DNA of 64,000 nt, from contig NDFF03000080.1 in NCBI GenBank assembly GCA_002150815.3, positions 1 to 64,000 on the forward strand, written 5' to 3'. A program made the position numbers and the translations under genes. Source of the DNA: Grammothele lineata (lineage: Eukaryota > Basidiomycota > Agaricomycetes > Polyporales > Polyporaceae). The notes beneath the pieces were generated by a model that was not told the DNA's origin, did no database searches, and saw only the letters and a list, made by a program, of their open reading frames with translations. Positions 1 to 12,288 of this stretch are shown piece by piece. Position 1 is the first letter of the stretch. Each line of letters opens with the position of its first letter.

Positions 1-282
1 ATTCAATTGTGTGGTATGTACTACTCTTCAGTCTACATAGGCTCTGCATACTGGCCAGACACAGTCTACTTAATCATCACTTACCCGGTCACACACTAGA
101 ATTGAGTAGGCTAACCGGTGACGGTCACTCATCAATGGTGTGAATGTAACTAGGCCCATTAGGGAGTGGTTATACAACCGAGGCACTGACAATTACTAAC
201 TCAGCTACTTTCACCTCGCACTGCATCAGGAAGTGACAGTGGATATTCTAATGGGCGGCCAGTGCCCGGTCGGCCATCATTG

Positions 283-2188
283 ATGTCAATAGAACGGCTA
301 CCCGGCCGGGACAGTGATATTGGAAATATGGTGCGAGCCGACCGGGCCCCGGGCAACACTACTTGTGGGCGTATGTCACTCCCCGTGTCACAGTATCAAT
401 GTGTACCCTCATGCGATACACTCTCAACACAGGATCTGGTTGGGAGGCTGGAGGAGGACAAAATACCTGTGGTTATAATCACGGAAGATTTGCAGATACG
501 AGTTGTGAGCAGTCACGAGCATCCGTATATCGCATTATCCCATGTTTGTGAGTTTTATTGATGTCAGGTACTCTACTAGTATGTCACGCTTACAGCTAGC
601 AGGGGCAGACGGGCTAGGAAATCCCAAACAGAATGCGCTTCCCAGGTGCCAGCTTCGTCGCCTCCGTGACTACACAACCGAACTGTACCGCTTCCGCGGA
701 GGGAAGTTGACGAAGAAGCCTACAATTGCCTTCTGGATGGACACGCTGTGCGTCCCAGTTGACCCGCGATTCAAACAATTTCGGATCAAGGCAATCCGCC
801 TCATGGCGAGGACATTCCAGGAGGCCACTGCGATTCTGGTGCTGGACAAGGAACTCGAGATGGTTGACACCACAACTAGGTCCGTGCCAGAGCTAGGAGT
901 CCGCCTTCTATGCAGCGGATGGATGAAGCGACTCTGGACGTTAGAGGAAGGAACCTTCGCCCTCGATCCAACAGATTACTCCATCATACGTACCCTGGGT
1001 GGAGCTCCTTCCCCTTTAAAGCGTTCGTTGAAACCTCAAGGCCTCTCCTCATCTGACTCATCCGATTCATCGTCCGACTCGTCCGACCCCTTCATAGGCG
1101 CGACTGAGGGATTGAACCGACTTTACTTCCAAATGGCCGACGGGCCCTTCATCCCAGACCCCGGTTTAGACGTCCCGATCCGCGACGACACCGACGGCAC
1201 GCTCCGGACCGAGGCGATGGACATCATGCGCGAGTGGGACGCGTTCTCGCAGCTCATCTCGCGCATCCAGCCCCCCTACATCCAGGTCGACCGCTTCTCT
1301 GGAGTCTACGCATTTAGGGCACTCGCAAACCGCTCAACGAGTAAGGACGAGGACATACCGGTCTGCGCTGCGTCGCTCCTAGGCATGGACATCACCACGG
1401 TACTCGCCGCGCGCGATCAGGCGCACCGCCTCGCCGCGTTTTACCGCCAGCTGCGCTCGGTCCCGGAGGCTCTGCTGTGGGCGGGCGACGCCGCCGTCGA
1501 GAAGCTTCCCCTCGCACCGTTCCGGTGGGCACCCGCCCGCATCACCGCCGTCCCGCGGGAGTACGTCGGCGGCGAGAGCGTGAGCTGTGACAGTCGGGGC
1601 GCGCATCTCCGCTGTGCTGGGTTCGTTTTCCTCGGCTTGGAAAGCTTGGACCAGGGACACTACTTCCTCGCGGCGCCGAAGACAAGCGGAGCCTCTCCGT
1701 ACGGATGGATAGGAGGGTTCGTTTGGCGGGACCGTTCCAGTGAAAAGGACGACGAGGAAGACGAAGGCTGTGAGGGAAGTGAGCATGTGTACGACGAGGA
1801 GATGGGAAGCGAGGCAATTGAGGGAGAAAAGGATGACATGAGCGATAATGGTGGAGATGACTCGTGGGACGAAGGGGCTGATGGATTGCAGTTAGAGCTG
1901 TACGACCTCTCTAACGCGAGATGGGCCGTCATCATCAAACCGCGCTACTTGGTCAATAACTCCCACCCCGACTTGCCCAATGCAGCCGTCCTCCGTATCA
2001 AGCCCCCCGGGCGCCGCCACTGTGGCCGGGGTGGGGTCAGCCCCGCCACCGAGATTTCGGCCACGATCGTCGGGTACGGCCGTTTCCTGAGCGCCGAGTC
2101 TCCTGACTTCGACGTAGCCTCCCACGAGCAGACCGCCGTGATTCACTGCGCTCGTGTGTCGAAAAAGCAGAGGTGGATTATCACGTAA
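283..2188 (+). CDS. HET-domain protein (heterokaryon-incompatibility type), N-terminus uncertain
   Basis: Exons 283-547 and 603-2188; the 55-base intron joins codons into the hallmark ALSHVWADGLGN. Downstream are FWMDTLCVPVDP, an ARTFQEATAILVLDKEL segment and WMKRLWTLEEG, which in order match the core of fungal HET domains (family knowledge: HET proteins trigger cell death when unlike hyphae fuse). A Ser/Asp run (SDSSDSSSDSSD) follows, then an acidic Asp/Glu stretch near 1750-1870; the rest is unrecognised. ATG 283 is the first good in-frame start, but relatives of this class usually have a longer N-terminal part, so exons may lie upstream or the 5' end may be lost. The stop lies 29 bases from the stop of the convergent hydrolase gene. 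The domain is clear; the start is weak. Confidence 0.75.
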
Positions 2189-2217
2189 CTCTGCTGAACG
2201 CGAGCGTAGAAAATAGT

Positions 2218-4690
2218 CTACACGTCCACGCTAGGCAGATTCGCTAAGATCATCTCCGTGTTCACCCCCGGGAAGAGTTCGAAGTCCGTGTCTACAGCGC
2301 ATAAAGAGGTCTTGTTCGCCGGCAGCTGTAGACGAGACGCGAGATCAGCTGCCACACGCCAATGTTGCTAGATGGAAGAACACATACCGTCCCGTTGAGG
2401 AAGAACGCGCGCGCGACCTCCGCCAAGCACGTCGACGCCGGCTCGCCGTTCGTGGTGTGCTACAAGTGCGCAGCACGCGTCCGAGACGAGCGTGAGCGTG
2501 AGCGTCCGCGAATCGCTAGTGACAATAGTCAAACAACGCCACTTACCCCGAAGCCTTCTTGGAACACGAGCCGGGCCGAGTCTCCGAAACTGTCCGCTAC
2601 GGCCTGGGCGGAGGCGAGGGGCGTAATGGGGTCGAACTGGAAAAGAAAAGCGAGTGAGCTGTTACTGTCAGCACAGCGAGAGTGTATATGCTCCTTACCC
2701 TGCTGGAGAGAACGAGGATGGGATTCGCAACAGACGCATTGAACGGGCCTGGGAACCGCTCTACGGCGCGGACCGGCCAAAAGTCGCAAACGTACGCCGG
2801 TTCGGGCCACTGCGCACCGACTAGACGATTTTCTATATCAGCTAACTGCAGAGAACGGAAAACATGCGAGTGAACTAACACAGATGCGACACGTTCCGCG
2901 TAGCCGCGATAACGTTCTCGAAGACCGCGGTCATGTTCGAGCTATGGGCGTCGATGCTGTCGCCGCACATGATGGCCTGCAGGTGAAACGGGTCGGTCTC
3001 GTTCTCCGCGCGCTTCTGCAGGTTCGAACGGACGCTTCTAAATGTCGAGAGAGACCCGTATGAGAGGTCCATCAGGGAGCTCTCGAAAGACGCGCTGAGA
3101 GAGCTGCGCACCTCCTGCTCAAGGACGAGAGAGCTCGTCGCGTAGTGTTGCTAGACGGTGCAGACTCGGCCGAAACGTTCGACAAAAGCGTCGGCCACAC
3201 TTCGTTCGCGAACGTGGCCCAGTCCGTCGGCGAGGACATCTCGTTGTATAGGTTACCTAGTAAGACGAACCCGGTGCTTCGTCAGCGATCATTTGTTCGA
3301 GTTCCTCGCCCGACACCGACTTGACACTGACTGCGGATCTGGCCTGACGTCACAGACACGGAAGCGTTCCCCGTGGCCGCGGCATGCGCAGCGGAGAGCA
3401 CTGCTTGCACATTGGCGTCGACGTCGAGCGCTGTCTGTCCGGAAGCAGTACTGACGGCGCAGCCCTCGGGGCCGGCTAGCGCACATCCAGTCACGAAGCC
3501 CTTGTAGACGGCGTCGGCGTCGAGCAGCTGGTGCGACCAGTGCTGTGAGACGTGTGTGAGTGTGAGAAGGCCCTGGGGAAACAAGAGGACGCACGAGCGA
3601 GAGATCCTGGGTAGCGAAGAACTCCGGGTCGAGCACTCCGTCAAACACAACTCGGCCGACGCGCTACGTAAGTCGATCAAAGCGAGTCAGCAAGGAATCC
3701 ATTTGACGCGTTGAAGCTCTCCAACCTCGGGGAACACTGCCCGAAGATACGTCAGCTGCCGAGATCGGCGGAACGAAAGTACTTGCGATACTCACTGTTC
3801 ACGAAGTAGGACCCAATGAGAGTCCCGTACGAGAGCCCGACGTAATTCACGGGGCTTCCCACCCCTTCGATTGCGTCCGCAAGCCCGACGAGGTCGCGTG
3901 CAGTTGCTGTGGAGCCGAGATACTTGAAAAACTTGCCCGAGCTGTGCTCGAGGCACTTCTGGCCGAGATTCTTATACAGCTTCTGCGTCGAGGTGGCCTT
4001 CGCGAGCAGCGCCGCGATTTCATCTGAGTCGGTGAAGTTGCCGGTGTAGTCGATGCCCGTCAATTCGAGCGAGCCCGCGAAGAAGGCATCCTCTTCTTCG
4101 GGCGAGTCGAAGCAAAAGACGTCCCCAGGGCTAGTATCATCCAGACGTCAGCACTGATACTTGATCTGTGAAGGAGACTACCAACATAGTGAGGGAACCT
4201 GACCCGCGCGTGTCCCAGGTGACGATATCGTACGCGCCACCGGAGAGGCCGAGTAGAAGAGGTCCACTCTGGTTCAACGTCTGAAGGCCTGATATCCCTG
4301 GGCCACCTGCAAGCGCAATTGAACAGTCTTCATCAGGAAAAAAGTAAAGGTTGAAGATGAGCGGACGTACCTGGATTGAAGAATACAGTACCAAGCCGCT
4401 GCGAGGGATCGACGGTGGCGTTGAGCTTGGCGACCGCGAGCCGACCCTTCCCGGCCGAAGCATCGTGGTAGTCCAGAGGGATTTCGAAGAAGCCGCAGGA
4501 GACTGAGGGATCTTGAATGACGGTGGGATCGCATGCTCCCCAAATGATCTGGGGTTTAGTCGAAGTGAGGAAAGTAGCTGCGGAGAGAAAGAACGGTGCC
4601 TACATCATCGCTGGCGCTCACGAAGAGAGGGCGGGAGAAAGCAGCCACAAGAGCCACAGTTGAAAGCAAGGTTTGGAACGGCATCTTCAT
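2218..4690 (-). CDS. TAP-like alpha/beta hydrolase, secreted (copy A)
   Basis: Predicted 568-residue secreted serine hydrolase of the tripeptidyl-aminopeptidase-like class (alpha/beta fold plus TAP C-terminal domain), likely releasing short peptides outside the cell; the substrate is inferred. Thirteen exons: 4690-4604, 4548-4371, 4306-4186, 4130-3796, 3736-3726, 3663-3595, 3542-3332, 3256-3112, 3037-2880, 2820-2699, 2636-2547, 2459-2388, 2325-2218. A hydrophobic signal peptide fills exon 1. Visible motifs: oxyanion loop NPGGPGISG, DTRGSG, nucleophile elbow VGLSYGT, Asp in FDPITP and His in GFGHTT, so the Ser-Asp-His triad is complete. It has two introns more than copy C, within the Ser/Arg-rich linker. 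It is the only copy keeping GGPG. Two of its exons are placed only by phase and splice sites. Confidence 0.82.
3726..3736 (-). other. 11-base microexon of hydrolase copy A
   Basis: Eleven bases between an AG and a GT restore the reading frame and give (M)FPE ahead of RVGR, the conserved FP-E/D-RVG segment after the nucleophile elbow. The same exon with the same length and phase is present in copies B (16712-16722) and C (21553-21563). Confidence 0.75.
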
Positions 4691-6291
4691 GAGGTGGGGT
4701 CTCCACCGGAAGGCCCTCGAAGTTTAAATGTACGCTGTGCCGGTAGTTAACGCCAGCGACGTCATCGGGAAACCTCGAGCGCTCGCGCGAAACACTGGCC
4801 AAGCCCTGCTGCGATCCTGTCAGGCGAAGGTCCCGTGCCGACGTGAAATAGCGCGCTCACCTTTTAACCGTATCTTGCATGCAGCATCTGCGAAAGCTTG
4901 CAGGTACTGGCGGAGAAAAGCACCCGGGTGGCTCGCGAAGAGTGCGTTGTTGTACTGGCAGGCGCAGCTAGAAGTGACGTGCGTAGGCTACAGATGCCAG
5001 CTGGCACTGCGCGCTGTCTTGAGCTGACGAATCAATGACGTGCAGTCGCTGGAGGCCTCGCAGTCGCTCATACATAACTATTTTCCATGGGTGAACGACG
5101 GACGTTCTCTGGCAGTCGCATTACTACTACCCGTACAAAGTGTTTCAGACGTGCTCCGGGCTGAGTTATTCGCGGGCTGAGAAGGCCGCTGAAACTCACC
5201 TCTGGACTTGATCTTTTCGCCACCGCGAAGAAATGCATGTCATACCGAGAACAAATGGCATTCGAGTACATGCTAGGACAAATCTTCCACTGAACGCCTC
5301 AGCTGTCGAAAAGCCCGTCCCTTTGAACGTAACAAGGTGGGTGGCCGAACGAGCGATGTCAACGCCGACCATCCGAAGACGGTCGTGCTCATCTCGCTGC
5401 CTAGATGCTCGTCATCGGCGTTTTGATCGTGGAAGAATCGTCTGCAGAGCGAAACGCGACAAACGCGCGCTGTATATCCCAGCCACCACGCTTTTCCACG
5501 CACGGACCTCACGGGCGCTTGTCCTCTTGGAGGCCGCTGTTCGAACCGCATAGATGCCACTTGCTTTTGCTCACCTATGCCTAGCCTCGACACACGCGTC
5601 GCGCTGTTGTCGAGAGCGAGCATTCCACGGCCTCGCAGCGGGAATGCGAACGTGTCGGAGAGACACAACTGTGAAAGTTGAGCTTTTTTTTCAATCGAAT
5701 AGGTGTATTTAAGTAATCCCGTCTCCCGTGTACAGGGACCCGCGGCGGAGCCAAGGGCCGGCGGGGCACTAGGCCCGTACGCTACTGGAACGTACATAAA
5801 TAGAGCAGAGACGTGGTAAATCAAAACATTGTTTGGCAAGAAGGATGAACAGTCTGGGGCAGCCCGAAAGCGGGGGAGAGGATAGGGGGTGAGAGTGGAC
5901 GCCGTAGTGCAGAGTGGCCCTAGTATCTAGAGGATTAGTCGAAAGTTGAGCTTCAGCTCCGCTCTTCCGGGTTTCTCGACAAGTGAAACGTCCGAGGTGG
6001 TGCACGTTGGGCGAACCTCCAACAGCAACAGCAGACTTGAGGTATCATAGTGGAGTGCCGCGATGTCGTCGAAGCCAAACATAGTGACTTATGCCGATCG
6101 GGTCGTGCGTGAGTTCAGCGACCTCCGACATACCCCTTGCGAAACGAATGGATGCATTGTGAAGATTTCGGTATACGCCACACGGCGCTGTTGTACGAGT
6201 ATAAACCACGAACAGCGAACACTTACTTGCTCATAAACCAACAAAGGCACCTAATTCCGTTCCGTCAGAACCACTAGTCCACACCGACGAC
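4691..6291. other. Intergenic region, no gene supported
   Basis: No open frame here shows family motifs, splice logic or homology to other parts of the window. Minus-strand open stretches near 5273-5839 lack a recognisable protein signature. The promoter of hydrolase A should lie in the first few hundred bases. Confidence 0.5.
6200..6207 (+). promoter_or_regulatory. Probable TATA box of the 6292 gene
   Basis: TATAAACC starts 92 bases before ATG 6292, a normal distance for fungal secreted-protein genes. Confidence 0.45.
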
Positions 6292-6600
6292 ATGTACTTC
6301 ACCACGTTCGCCAAACTCGCCCTCGTCGGCACCCTCATCGGATCCAGTCCGTGTCTTCCTCGCACCCCTCTCGTCCGTCTCCCCCGCTGATCGAGCTTCT
6401 CACACATCTCCGTGTACGCAGGCACCGCTCTCCCCGTCGCCAACGAAAAACGTCACCTAGTGACGTTGACTACCACAGTAGTGTACCGCGGGCACACGAC
6501 GGCGCTCAAGATCCCCTACGACCAACGCCGGGAGGATAGCGTAACGGTGCCAACGTTCGCACTGACGCCGTCAGTGGTGCCTACCAGCAGCGCGACTTGA
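6292..6600 (+). CDS. Small secreted protein with a Kex2-type site and TLTTTVV motif
   Basis: Exons 6292-6346 and 6422-6600 give 77 residues. The first 18 codons form a signal peptide (MYFTTFAKLALVGTLIGSS) and the intron follows in phase 1, the same architecture as the other secreted genes at 8655, 10601, 32652 and 35253. The mature part opens LPVANEKR, a Kex2-like dibasic site, then HLVTLTTTVV, resembling AAEKRYVTTITEVV of the gene at 32322-32652. It has no cysteines and a Thr/Val-rich tail. Function unknown; I place it in a family of processed extracellular peptides by similarity within this window only. Confidence 0.6.
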
Positions 6601-7194
6601 GCAAGCCGGCCGACGGCGTCGTGTAGTGATACACCGGTATCGGAGGCGTTGAGCGGGAGTGCGTGCGAATGTATATGGAGAAGGAGGAGAATCGAAGTGG
6701 GGGAGGGGAAAAGGAGTTTCGAAACGGAAGGTCGAGCGGGTCCCGTGCGTTGCAGTCTGTAGGGTAGGTACACGAGGCAGCAGGGGTTGAGAACTTGATG
6801 TTGAAACATATGCGCAAAGAGTAAAAACCGTGAGAGCAATACAGTCAAAACACTGCAGGATCTACAACATTGCAGCACGTACCTCGGAAGATAAGCAGTT
6901 CTCGTGTTCGTCACGTTCCAGCCGTTCGAGGACGTCTAGAGCAGCAGCGCGAATGCGTAGTCGGTGGCGCGAGGAAACAGTTGAACAGGAGTTGAACACG
7001 TGCGGTCTGGAGTGTAGTAAGGGAGAACGGGAGTCCTATCCTTCATCACAAGACAAATACGTAGAGCGATGGGGGAGCCTGGCCAAAGAGATGAGGCCAA
7101 GGTCCGTCAATTATGACAACGGTACCGCCAAGCGCATCATATGGCTGCTATCCTCAGCCTGTACCTCGAAAATCCATAGCTGGAAGCATGTGCA

Positions 7195-7720
7195 GTGCTC
7201 CCTTCCTGCTGCGCACAAACGTGCTACTGGTGTTTACACTGCTATACGCGCGCTGCGCATCAGCCATCGTTTCGACGAGTGGTTGAGATGGCGTGCCCTG
7301 CGGCCGCAAAGCCGATGAATGTTGTGGCGCGTAGCACATGCCGCGCTACCGTTCTCGAGGCTGTTAAAGCTACCGAACGCCGCTCATGAGATACTCTACG
7401 GCATGACGGCTTAGGCCGTACTCACAGAATGTCACTCCACCGCAGCAACAGATCCCTCTTGGCGGCTTCATCCCCGTTCAGTACCGCGTCGAAGCGTTGA
7501 TGTACGACTTCACGGCACCGGCATCCGTGACATTCGCCGTTTCATCGACTGCGGAATCGGGTCGACCGAGAAATACGAACTAGTCTGACGCTGGCGGTCC
7601 AAGGGGAGCGTGTGGCCGATTTGCTGCGCAGGTGATGCAGGTACGAAGATCAAATACTGGCTTCGAGTTGTGGTCATTGCTCTCAGGTTGAGAGCACCGG
7701 CGGAGAGAGAACGTCGCGTC
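7195..7720 (+). repeat. Diverged repeat, left arm (partner at 36120-36655, inverted)
   Basis: Reading forward, this matches the reverse complement of 36120-36655 over several blocks: a PMNVV-(A/G)-RST core, an ACTCACAGAATGTCA block near 7422, a CACCGGCATCCGTGA block near 7516, and TACGAAGATCAAATA near 7641. Spacing is kept with small indels. This copy has stop codons in every frame, the partner a longer open frame, which suggests a decayed gene or element of unknown type. Confidence 0.6.
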
Positions 7721-8522
7721 CATGACTTGCAGGTGAACTACGCCAAGAATCCGTCTCCAGAAGAGAGAATCAGGGAGAGCATTGAGGTGGGGGAGCCATG
7801 ATACTCAGTAAGTAACTCGCATGGGTCTCACATCGCGGCAATCAGTATATTGGACGAGGCGGAGTTGAGTGTTCAAGGAAGAAGTCTAAAGGGGATAACC
7901 AGAGGCTGTGCGCTGGCCGCAAACGGAGGCCGCCGGTACGCGTCGGCAACTGCCGGCCGTCGCTCTACGCCAGAGACGCCGGCACTCGCTGCCTGCACCG
8001 TTCGACAAGGTTCTTACCTGAGGCTCGAGTGTCACTTCAGCCGGACACTCGCATGCCGATGGCAGGATTTACGGTCTTCAGGAAAGTCGCTATCTTGTTA
8101 CTTTCTCAGCTTTCGCTGACACACCTATAGCGGTTCAACCTCGCTGCCAGTGTATGAAGTCGAAGTAAAAATTGCATCTTGTATGCTGCCACAGTCGCGT
8201 CCGGTCCGAACCTCCTTCGCATTACCTGTTCGACATCCTCAAACCACATGAATGGCATCGCTTACATGTCCGAGCAAATGGTATGGTAGAGCGCCGTAAT
8301 TTTGCATTGGGTGAGTGCTGCGCCACGTTGAATGGGGATGCTTCGTATTTGAAGATGATGATGAACGCCCTCCCTTCAGCGCGGCCCAGGCAACACGGTT
8401 CCTGGCGGTGCATACACACGTCGGCCAGTCTCGCCGTGCTGCGCAGATGTTGGCCACTTTGCTCCCGTGCGTACTCCCGTTGGTTCTACGAGCTGTCACC
8501 AGGCCGCTCATCTTCATGCGAA

Positions 8523-8530
8523 TATAAAAG
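8523..8530 (+). promoter_or_regulatory. Probable TATA box of the 8655 gene
   Basis: TATAAAAG lies about 125 bases before ATG 8655, ahead of a pyrimidine-rich leader. Confidence 0.5.
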
Positions 8531-8654
8531 ACTCGCGATGAGCAATGGAACTTGCAGTTCTACAAGTCTTCTTCGTCTTCACATCTAGTCTTCCGTTCCA
8601 CTGAACGCTTCAAGCCGTCATTGATATCTACCCCTATACTTGCTCAACTTGAAG

Positions 8655-9496
8655 ATGTTCGTGCAAATGGTCAACTTCGCTCTCGCCGCGATTGTCCTTG
8701 GACGTGGTAAGTCTCGCCCTCTGTGCTAGCCCCTTTCTATGCCGATTTTGAGGCAAAACTCTCAGTGGCTGCCCTCCCGTTCGACGGACCGCACGCCGAC
8801 TACGGTACCACGACCACCGCCATCGTCACTGTCAGCCCCGTAACGAGCACCGTTTGTGCTGGAAGCGTCACAACGGTCACGATCACCGAACCTGCGACAA
8901 CGACTGGAGGAGTCACCACGATCACTATCTCAGAGCCAGTGACTACCACCGGCGTGGTCACGACCACCGTCGTCTCCGGGTCCCTCACGAGCACGGGCGT
9001 GGTCACTACCACGTTCGTCTCCCAGCCAAGCATGATCACGTTCAGCTCTTCCGAGCCGGTTACGACCACCATTGATTCATCCGAGCCGGTCACGACTACC
9101 ATCGACTCCTCTGAGCCGTTTACTACCACTATCGACTCCTCCGAGCCCGTAACCACTACGCTCGACTCGTCGGAGCCCGCTACGACCACCCTCGAGTCTT
9201 CCGAACCCGCTACCACTACCATAGACTCCTCTGAGCCTGCCACCACCACCCTCGAGTCTTCCGAGCCCGCTACGACTACCCTCGAGTCGTCGGAGCCTGC
9301 CACCACCACGGTCGAGTCCTCCGAGCCGGCCACTACCACCATCGAGTCATCGGAGCCCGCTACCACCACAGTCGTCTCTTCCGAGCCCGGGACTACTACT
9401 GTCGAGTCGTCGAAGCCCGGCACCATCACCCTCGGTTCCTCCGAGCCCGCCACGACGACTATCGACTCGTCCCCGGTCACCATCATCACCGCTTGA
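8655..9496 (+). CDS. Secreted Ser/Thr-rich repeat protein
   Basis: Exons 8655-8706 and 8766-9496 give 260 residues: a signal peptide ending LAAIVLGR, a short VAALPFDGPHADYG leader, Thr/Val-rich strands with TTVTITEP and VTTTVVSGSLTSTG, then fourteen 10-residue repeats of the form SSEPATTTxE. No enzymatic motif, and no obvious C-terminal GPI-anchor hydrophobic tail. Dense Ser/Thr suggests heavy O-mannosylation, a cell-surface or stalk-like role (inference). It is a paralogue of the minus-strand gene at 34071-35253, sharing the leader, intron position and the SEPVTTTGVVTTTVV block; the repeats are expanded here. Confidence 0.8.
9047..9466 (+). repeat. Coding minisatellite, 14 units of 30 bases
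   Basis: Tandem in-frame 30-base units each encoding SSEP-x-TTT-x-(D/E). Synonymous differences between units (for example tcttcc, tcgtcg, tcctct for the Ser pair) show that the peptide, not just the DNA, has been maintained. The open antisense frame over this stretch is a by-product of the repeated codons. Confidence 0.85.
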
Positions 9497-10600
9497 GACG
9501 TCGATGTGGGCATCGGATCCTCGTCGGTGAACATGGTGCCGAGCTGCAGAAGACGGCGTGTCCCGGGAGCTCGGAGATGGGTGTCTGGAAGGCCCGGTCG
9601 CGTACGGTCCTTTGTTATGCGTGTTCGTGCTTTCGCTATCCTGTTCTCCTTCCTTCTTCACGGCACACGTCGTGCGTTTTACCCTTTCGATAATCTCCAA
9701 ATGGACAGTAATGGGCGATTGTGGATCTTATCGAGTTGGTTGCTGGGATATACCGTTATTATCATCATGAACGCGCCAGTGGTAAATCGCTGGGTGACGC
9801 GCCTGTGGCTGTGACGTCATCGATTGATTCATCGCTGGCGCGAATGCTGCGCGGAGTCTGACTTCTCGTTCGACTCTACCATCACGACCAAACCACAACC
9901 AATCGACTACTACGATAATACGTTCTCTCTCGTGTGCGCGACGTTAGTGGTACGTCCTCCCACACCATGTGCTCAGTATTCCGCTCATATTGAACGCCAT
10001 TTTGAAGCTACTAGTACGCCTGTCATCGTGTGGCCGTACTACGTCACGGTTTTCAGAGAATATTATCTCGGACGTGTGCGAAACATGTACTAGCCGTATC
10101 GATAAAGGCACGAGCTGGGACTGTCGAGGGGGCAAAGGCAGCAAGCAGACAGATCCCAAATGGTGTTGGTGCGGTGAGTACATGAGCGTACTAGACTAGT
10201 AGATGAACAGCTAACTAGCAATGCGCGCATACGATGATCTAGCCGAAAAGAGCTCAAAGAAAGCAAGGCGTCTTGCGGATGCGGTGCTCATGAGAGCTGT
10301 AGCCATGGTTTGAGCTAGCAAGCACACGATCCTTGCCGTGCGAACCGCACTTTAGTAGGGCGATCAGCACGCGTCTCCGCCGCCACTCGTTTGGTGTAAG
10401 TCCGGAATACACGCACATTCGTGCTCGTATTTTGAAATGCACACAGGATTGTTACCGGCAGGGGCGACGCGTATCTCAGTGCTGCTGAGTCGTGTCTGTC
10501 TGAAGGCGTCAACTTGGTCCACATAAATGTCTGAGCGTAAATCTTCTTCCTGTCACCCCAGTCACTCCGTATTGCGCTGTCAACACTCAATCGACTTCCC
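9497..10600. other. Intergenic region, nothing recognised
   Basis: No supported gene. Open stretches are short and carry no motifs. It holds the 3' flank of the repeat-protein gene and the promoter of the next secreted gene. Confidence 0.5.
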
Positions 10601-11163
10601 ATGAGGTACATCGTGAAGCTCGCGCTCATTGTCGCACTATGCATCTGCAACGGTTCGCATTCTATTCTCACCATTCGGATTCTCTCCGTGCTCACGTCGC
10701 TCTCCTCACAGGAATAGCTATTCCCGTCGTACAGAAGCGTGACTCTACGACCTTGAGCACTCCCCTGGTCAAGGATTTGATCGTCGATCCCCCACACACA
10801 CTCCCCACTTGGGATCCTGTCAAGCGTCTCGCTGCGGCCACGGGGGTGGCAAATGGCCCAATCGTCGTCGGCGCTAAGGCCTTCGACGTATCAGGCTCAT
10901 TCCTCAACGGAGGGTATGTGCTCGACAAGCGCATCAGGACGACGATTCCGCCGGCCATCATAATCGGCGACGACTCGACTACTGCATACACAGTTGCCAC
11001 CAGCACGCTCAGCACGTTACCCACGCCCGCCTCCGACATCGCAGACTGCAAGTCTCAGTCGGAGTGTCTTGATACGCCCGATGGGATTATGAAGGACTGG
11101 GCAGGGAGACTCGCCGACTCGGACAGTCATGCGTTGTGGGCGGATGGGAAGAACTTCGTATAA
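10601..11163 (+). CDS. Secreted protein with three Lys-Arg processing sites
   Basis: Exons 10601-10652 (52 bases, same length as exon 1 of the 8655 gene) and 10712-11163 give 167 residues. A signal peptide (MRYIVKLALIVALCICN) precedes VVQKR, DPVKR and LDKR, three Kex2-like sites that would cut the protein into segments of about 29, 35 and 81 residues. Only two cysteines, both in the C-terminal part near KSQSECLD. No known family is recognised. Its place beside two related secreted genes and its identical gene structure suggest the same secretory route. It could equally be an uncut secreted protein. Confidence 0.6.
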
Positions 11164-12288
11164 GGAGCATCGTTAGCCTGAGCTAAAAAGTGTGAACGTG
11201 TATGATACTTATCTTCTGCCCATTTTTCTATCACTCGTGATATGGCAACTTGGTAGGAGTGTCAGCCAGCCAGATAAGTCGCGGATATGCCCACGGACGT
11301 GGTCCGCTTAGGCGCTACTACACCACTGGTGTTGCGGCCACTCGACCAACGGGCGCTCTTCGGAGGATACGGCCCGACTGTTTGCCGCGTCGCCAATGGC
11401 CCCAGCCTCCTTCCTTTGCCGTCACTAGTACTGTCTCTCCTTCCCAGTCTGCTTTCCCGTGTCTCATCTACTTGCCTGCGCTGTATACAGAGGTAGCAAG
11501 TACGTCAGAAGTTCACCAGCAACTGCCTTTTCCATCAAATGCCGCGCCCGCTATCGCTACAAGACGATATAGAGCGGCGGACCGGCGGTTTATCGTGAAA
11601 GGCGTACAAACAATCAAGTCCGAAGAGTTACTGAGACTGTCCTCATCAACTGCAATGGAATTGGAGTGGCAATATTCGTGGAACCGTCTCTGGACACTCC
11701 GCAGACATGGTTCTGGAGGGCATACTACGTGTAGCTGTAGCGTGGAATCGGTGAGCTCATATCATGATGTCTCTCCCTCATTGCGGTAGATGGAAATGTT
11801 ACGACAGGCCTCTGATAGATCTGGACAAGTAGTGGGCTAGGGGACAGAGATTGTCAGCCTGAACTTCATAGAGGCTGAACATTGAGTGTGAGGAGATTGG
11901 CTTGGTTTTCCTACTTGCTTGTACGTACCGCTACTATGGTTCGTAATGATATCAATTTTTCCTGCGACATATCAAGCTGTGCTCCCTCTATTGAGGTCAA
12001 AGCTGCAACCCTCATGCGTTCTAACAGTTGGTGGGCATCGCCCACCGGCTGTGCGACCTGTACACGGTTCAGAAGGTTTCGCTGACAGGCCTGTGAGTTA
12101 TTTGCTGAGGTCCGAACGCCGTACCAGTAAATGGCCCCCCTCTCCCTCCCTTTACTTCCGTCTCTCCGCTCGTACTTGAGGATACGCTAGGCATTTTCAT
12201 CCGCCTAGACTACAATCGCAAGAACCTCCATACAAGGTAGGGCGACGATATCCATTACTTGAAACGTCATCTCATCCTGTCGGCTCAG
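11164..12288. other. Intergenic region, nothing recognised
   Basis: An open stretch near 11250-11789 has no motifs or homology within the window and is not called. The promoter of F-box copy D should lie at the right end. Confidence 0.45.

Larger units (their letters stand above)
6601..8654. other. Intergenic region containing a dispersed inverted repeat
   Basis: No intact gene recognised. The stretch 7195-7720 is one arm of a diverged inverted repeat (entered separately). The remainder shows no protein motifs. The promoter of the next gene sits at its right end. Confidence 0.5.

Noticed and set aside
3072..3150. Apparent frameshift in hydrolase copy A
   Set aside because: A GTGCGC...CATTTAG intron (3111-3038) rejoins the frame in correct phase (RR then SVRSNLQKR), so the gene is intact.
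5273..5839. 188-codon minus-strand open frame
   Set aside because: No motif, composition or homologue in the window, and no splice signals.
8800..9534. 244-codon open frame antisense to the Ser/Thr-repeat gene
   Set aside because: It arises because the 30-base repeats lack stop-forming triplets on the opposite strand; it has no signal peptide or splice logic, and its apparent repeats mirror the sense repeats.
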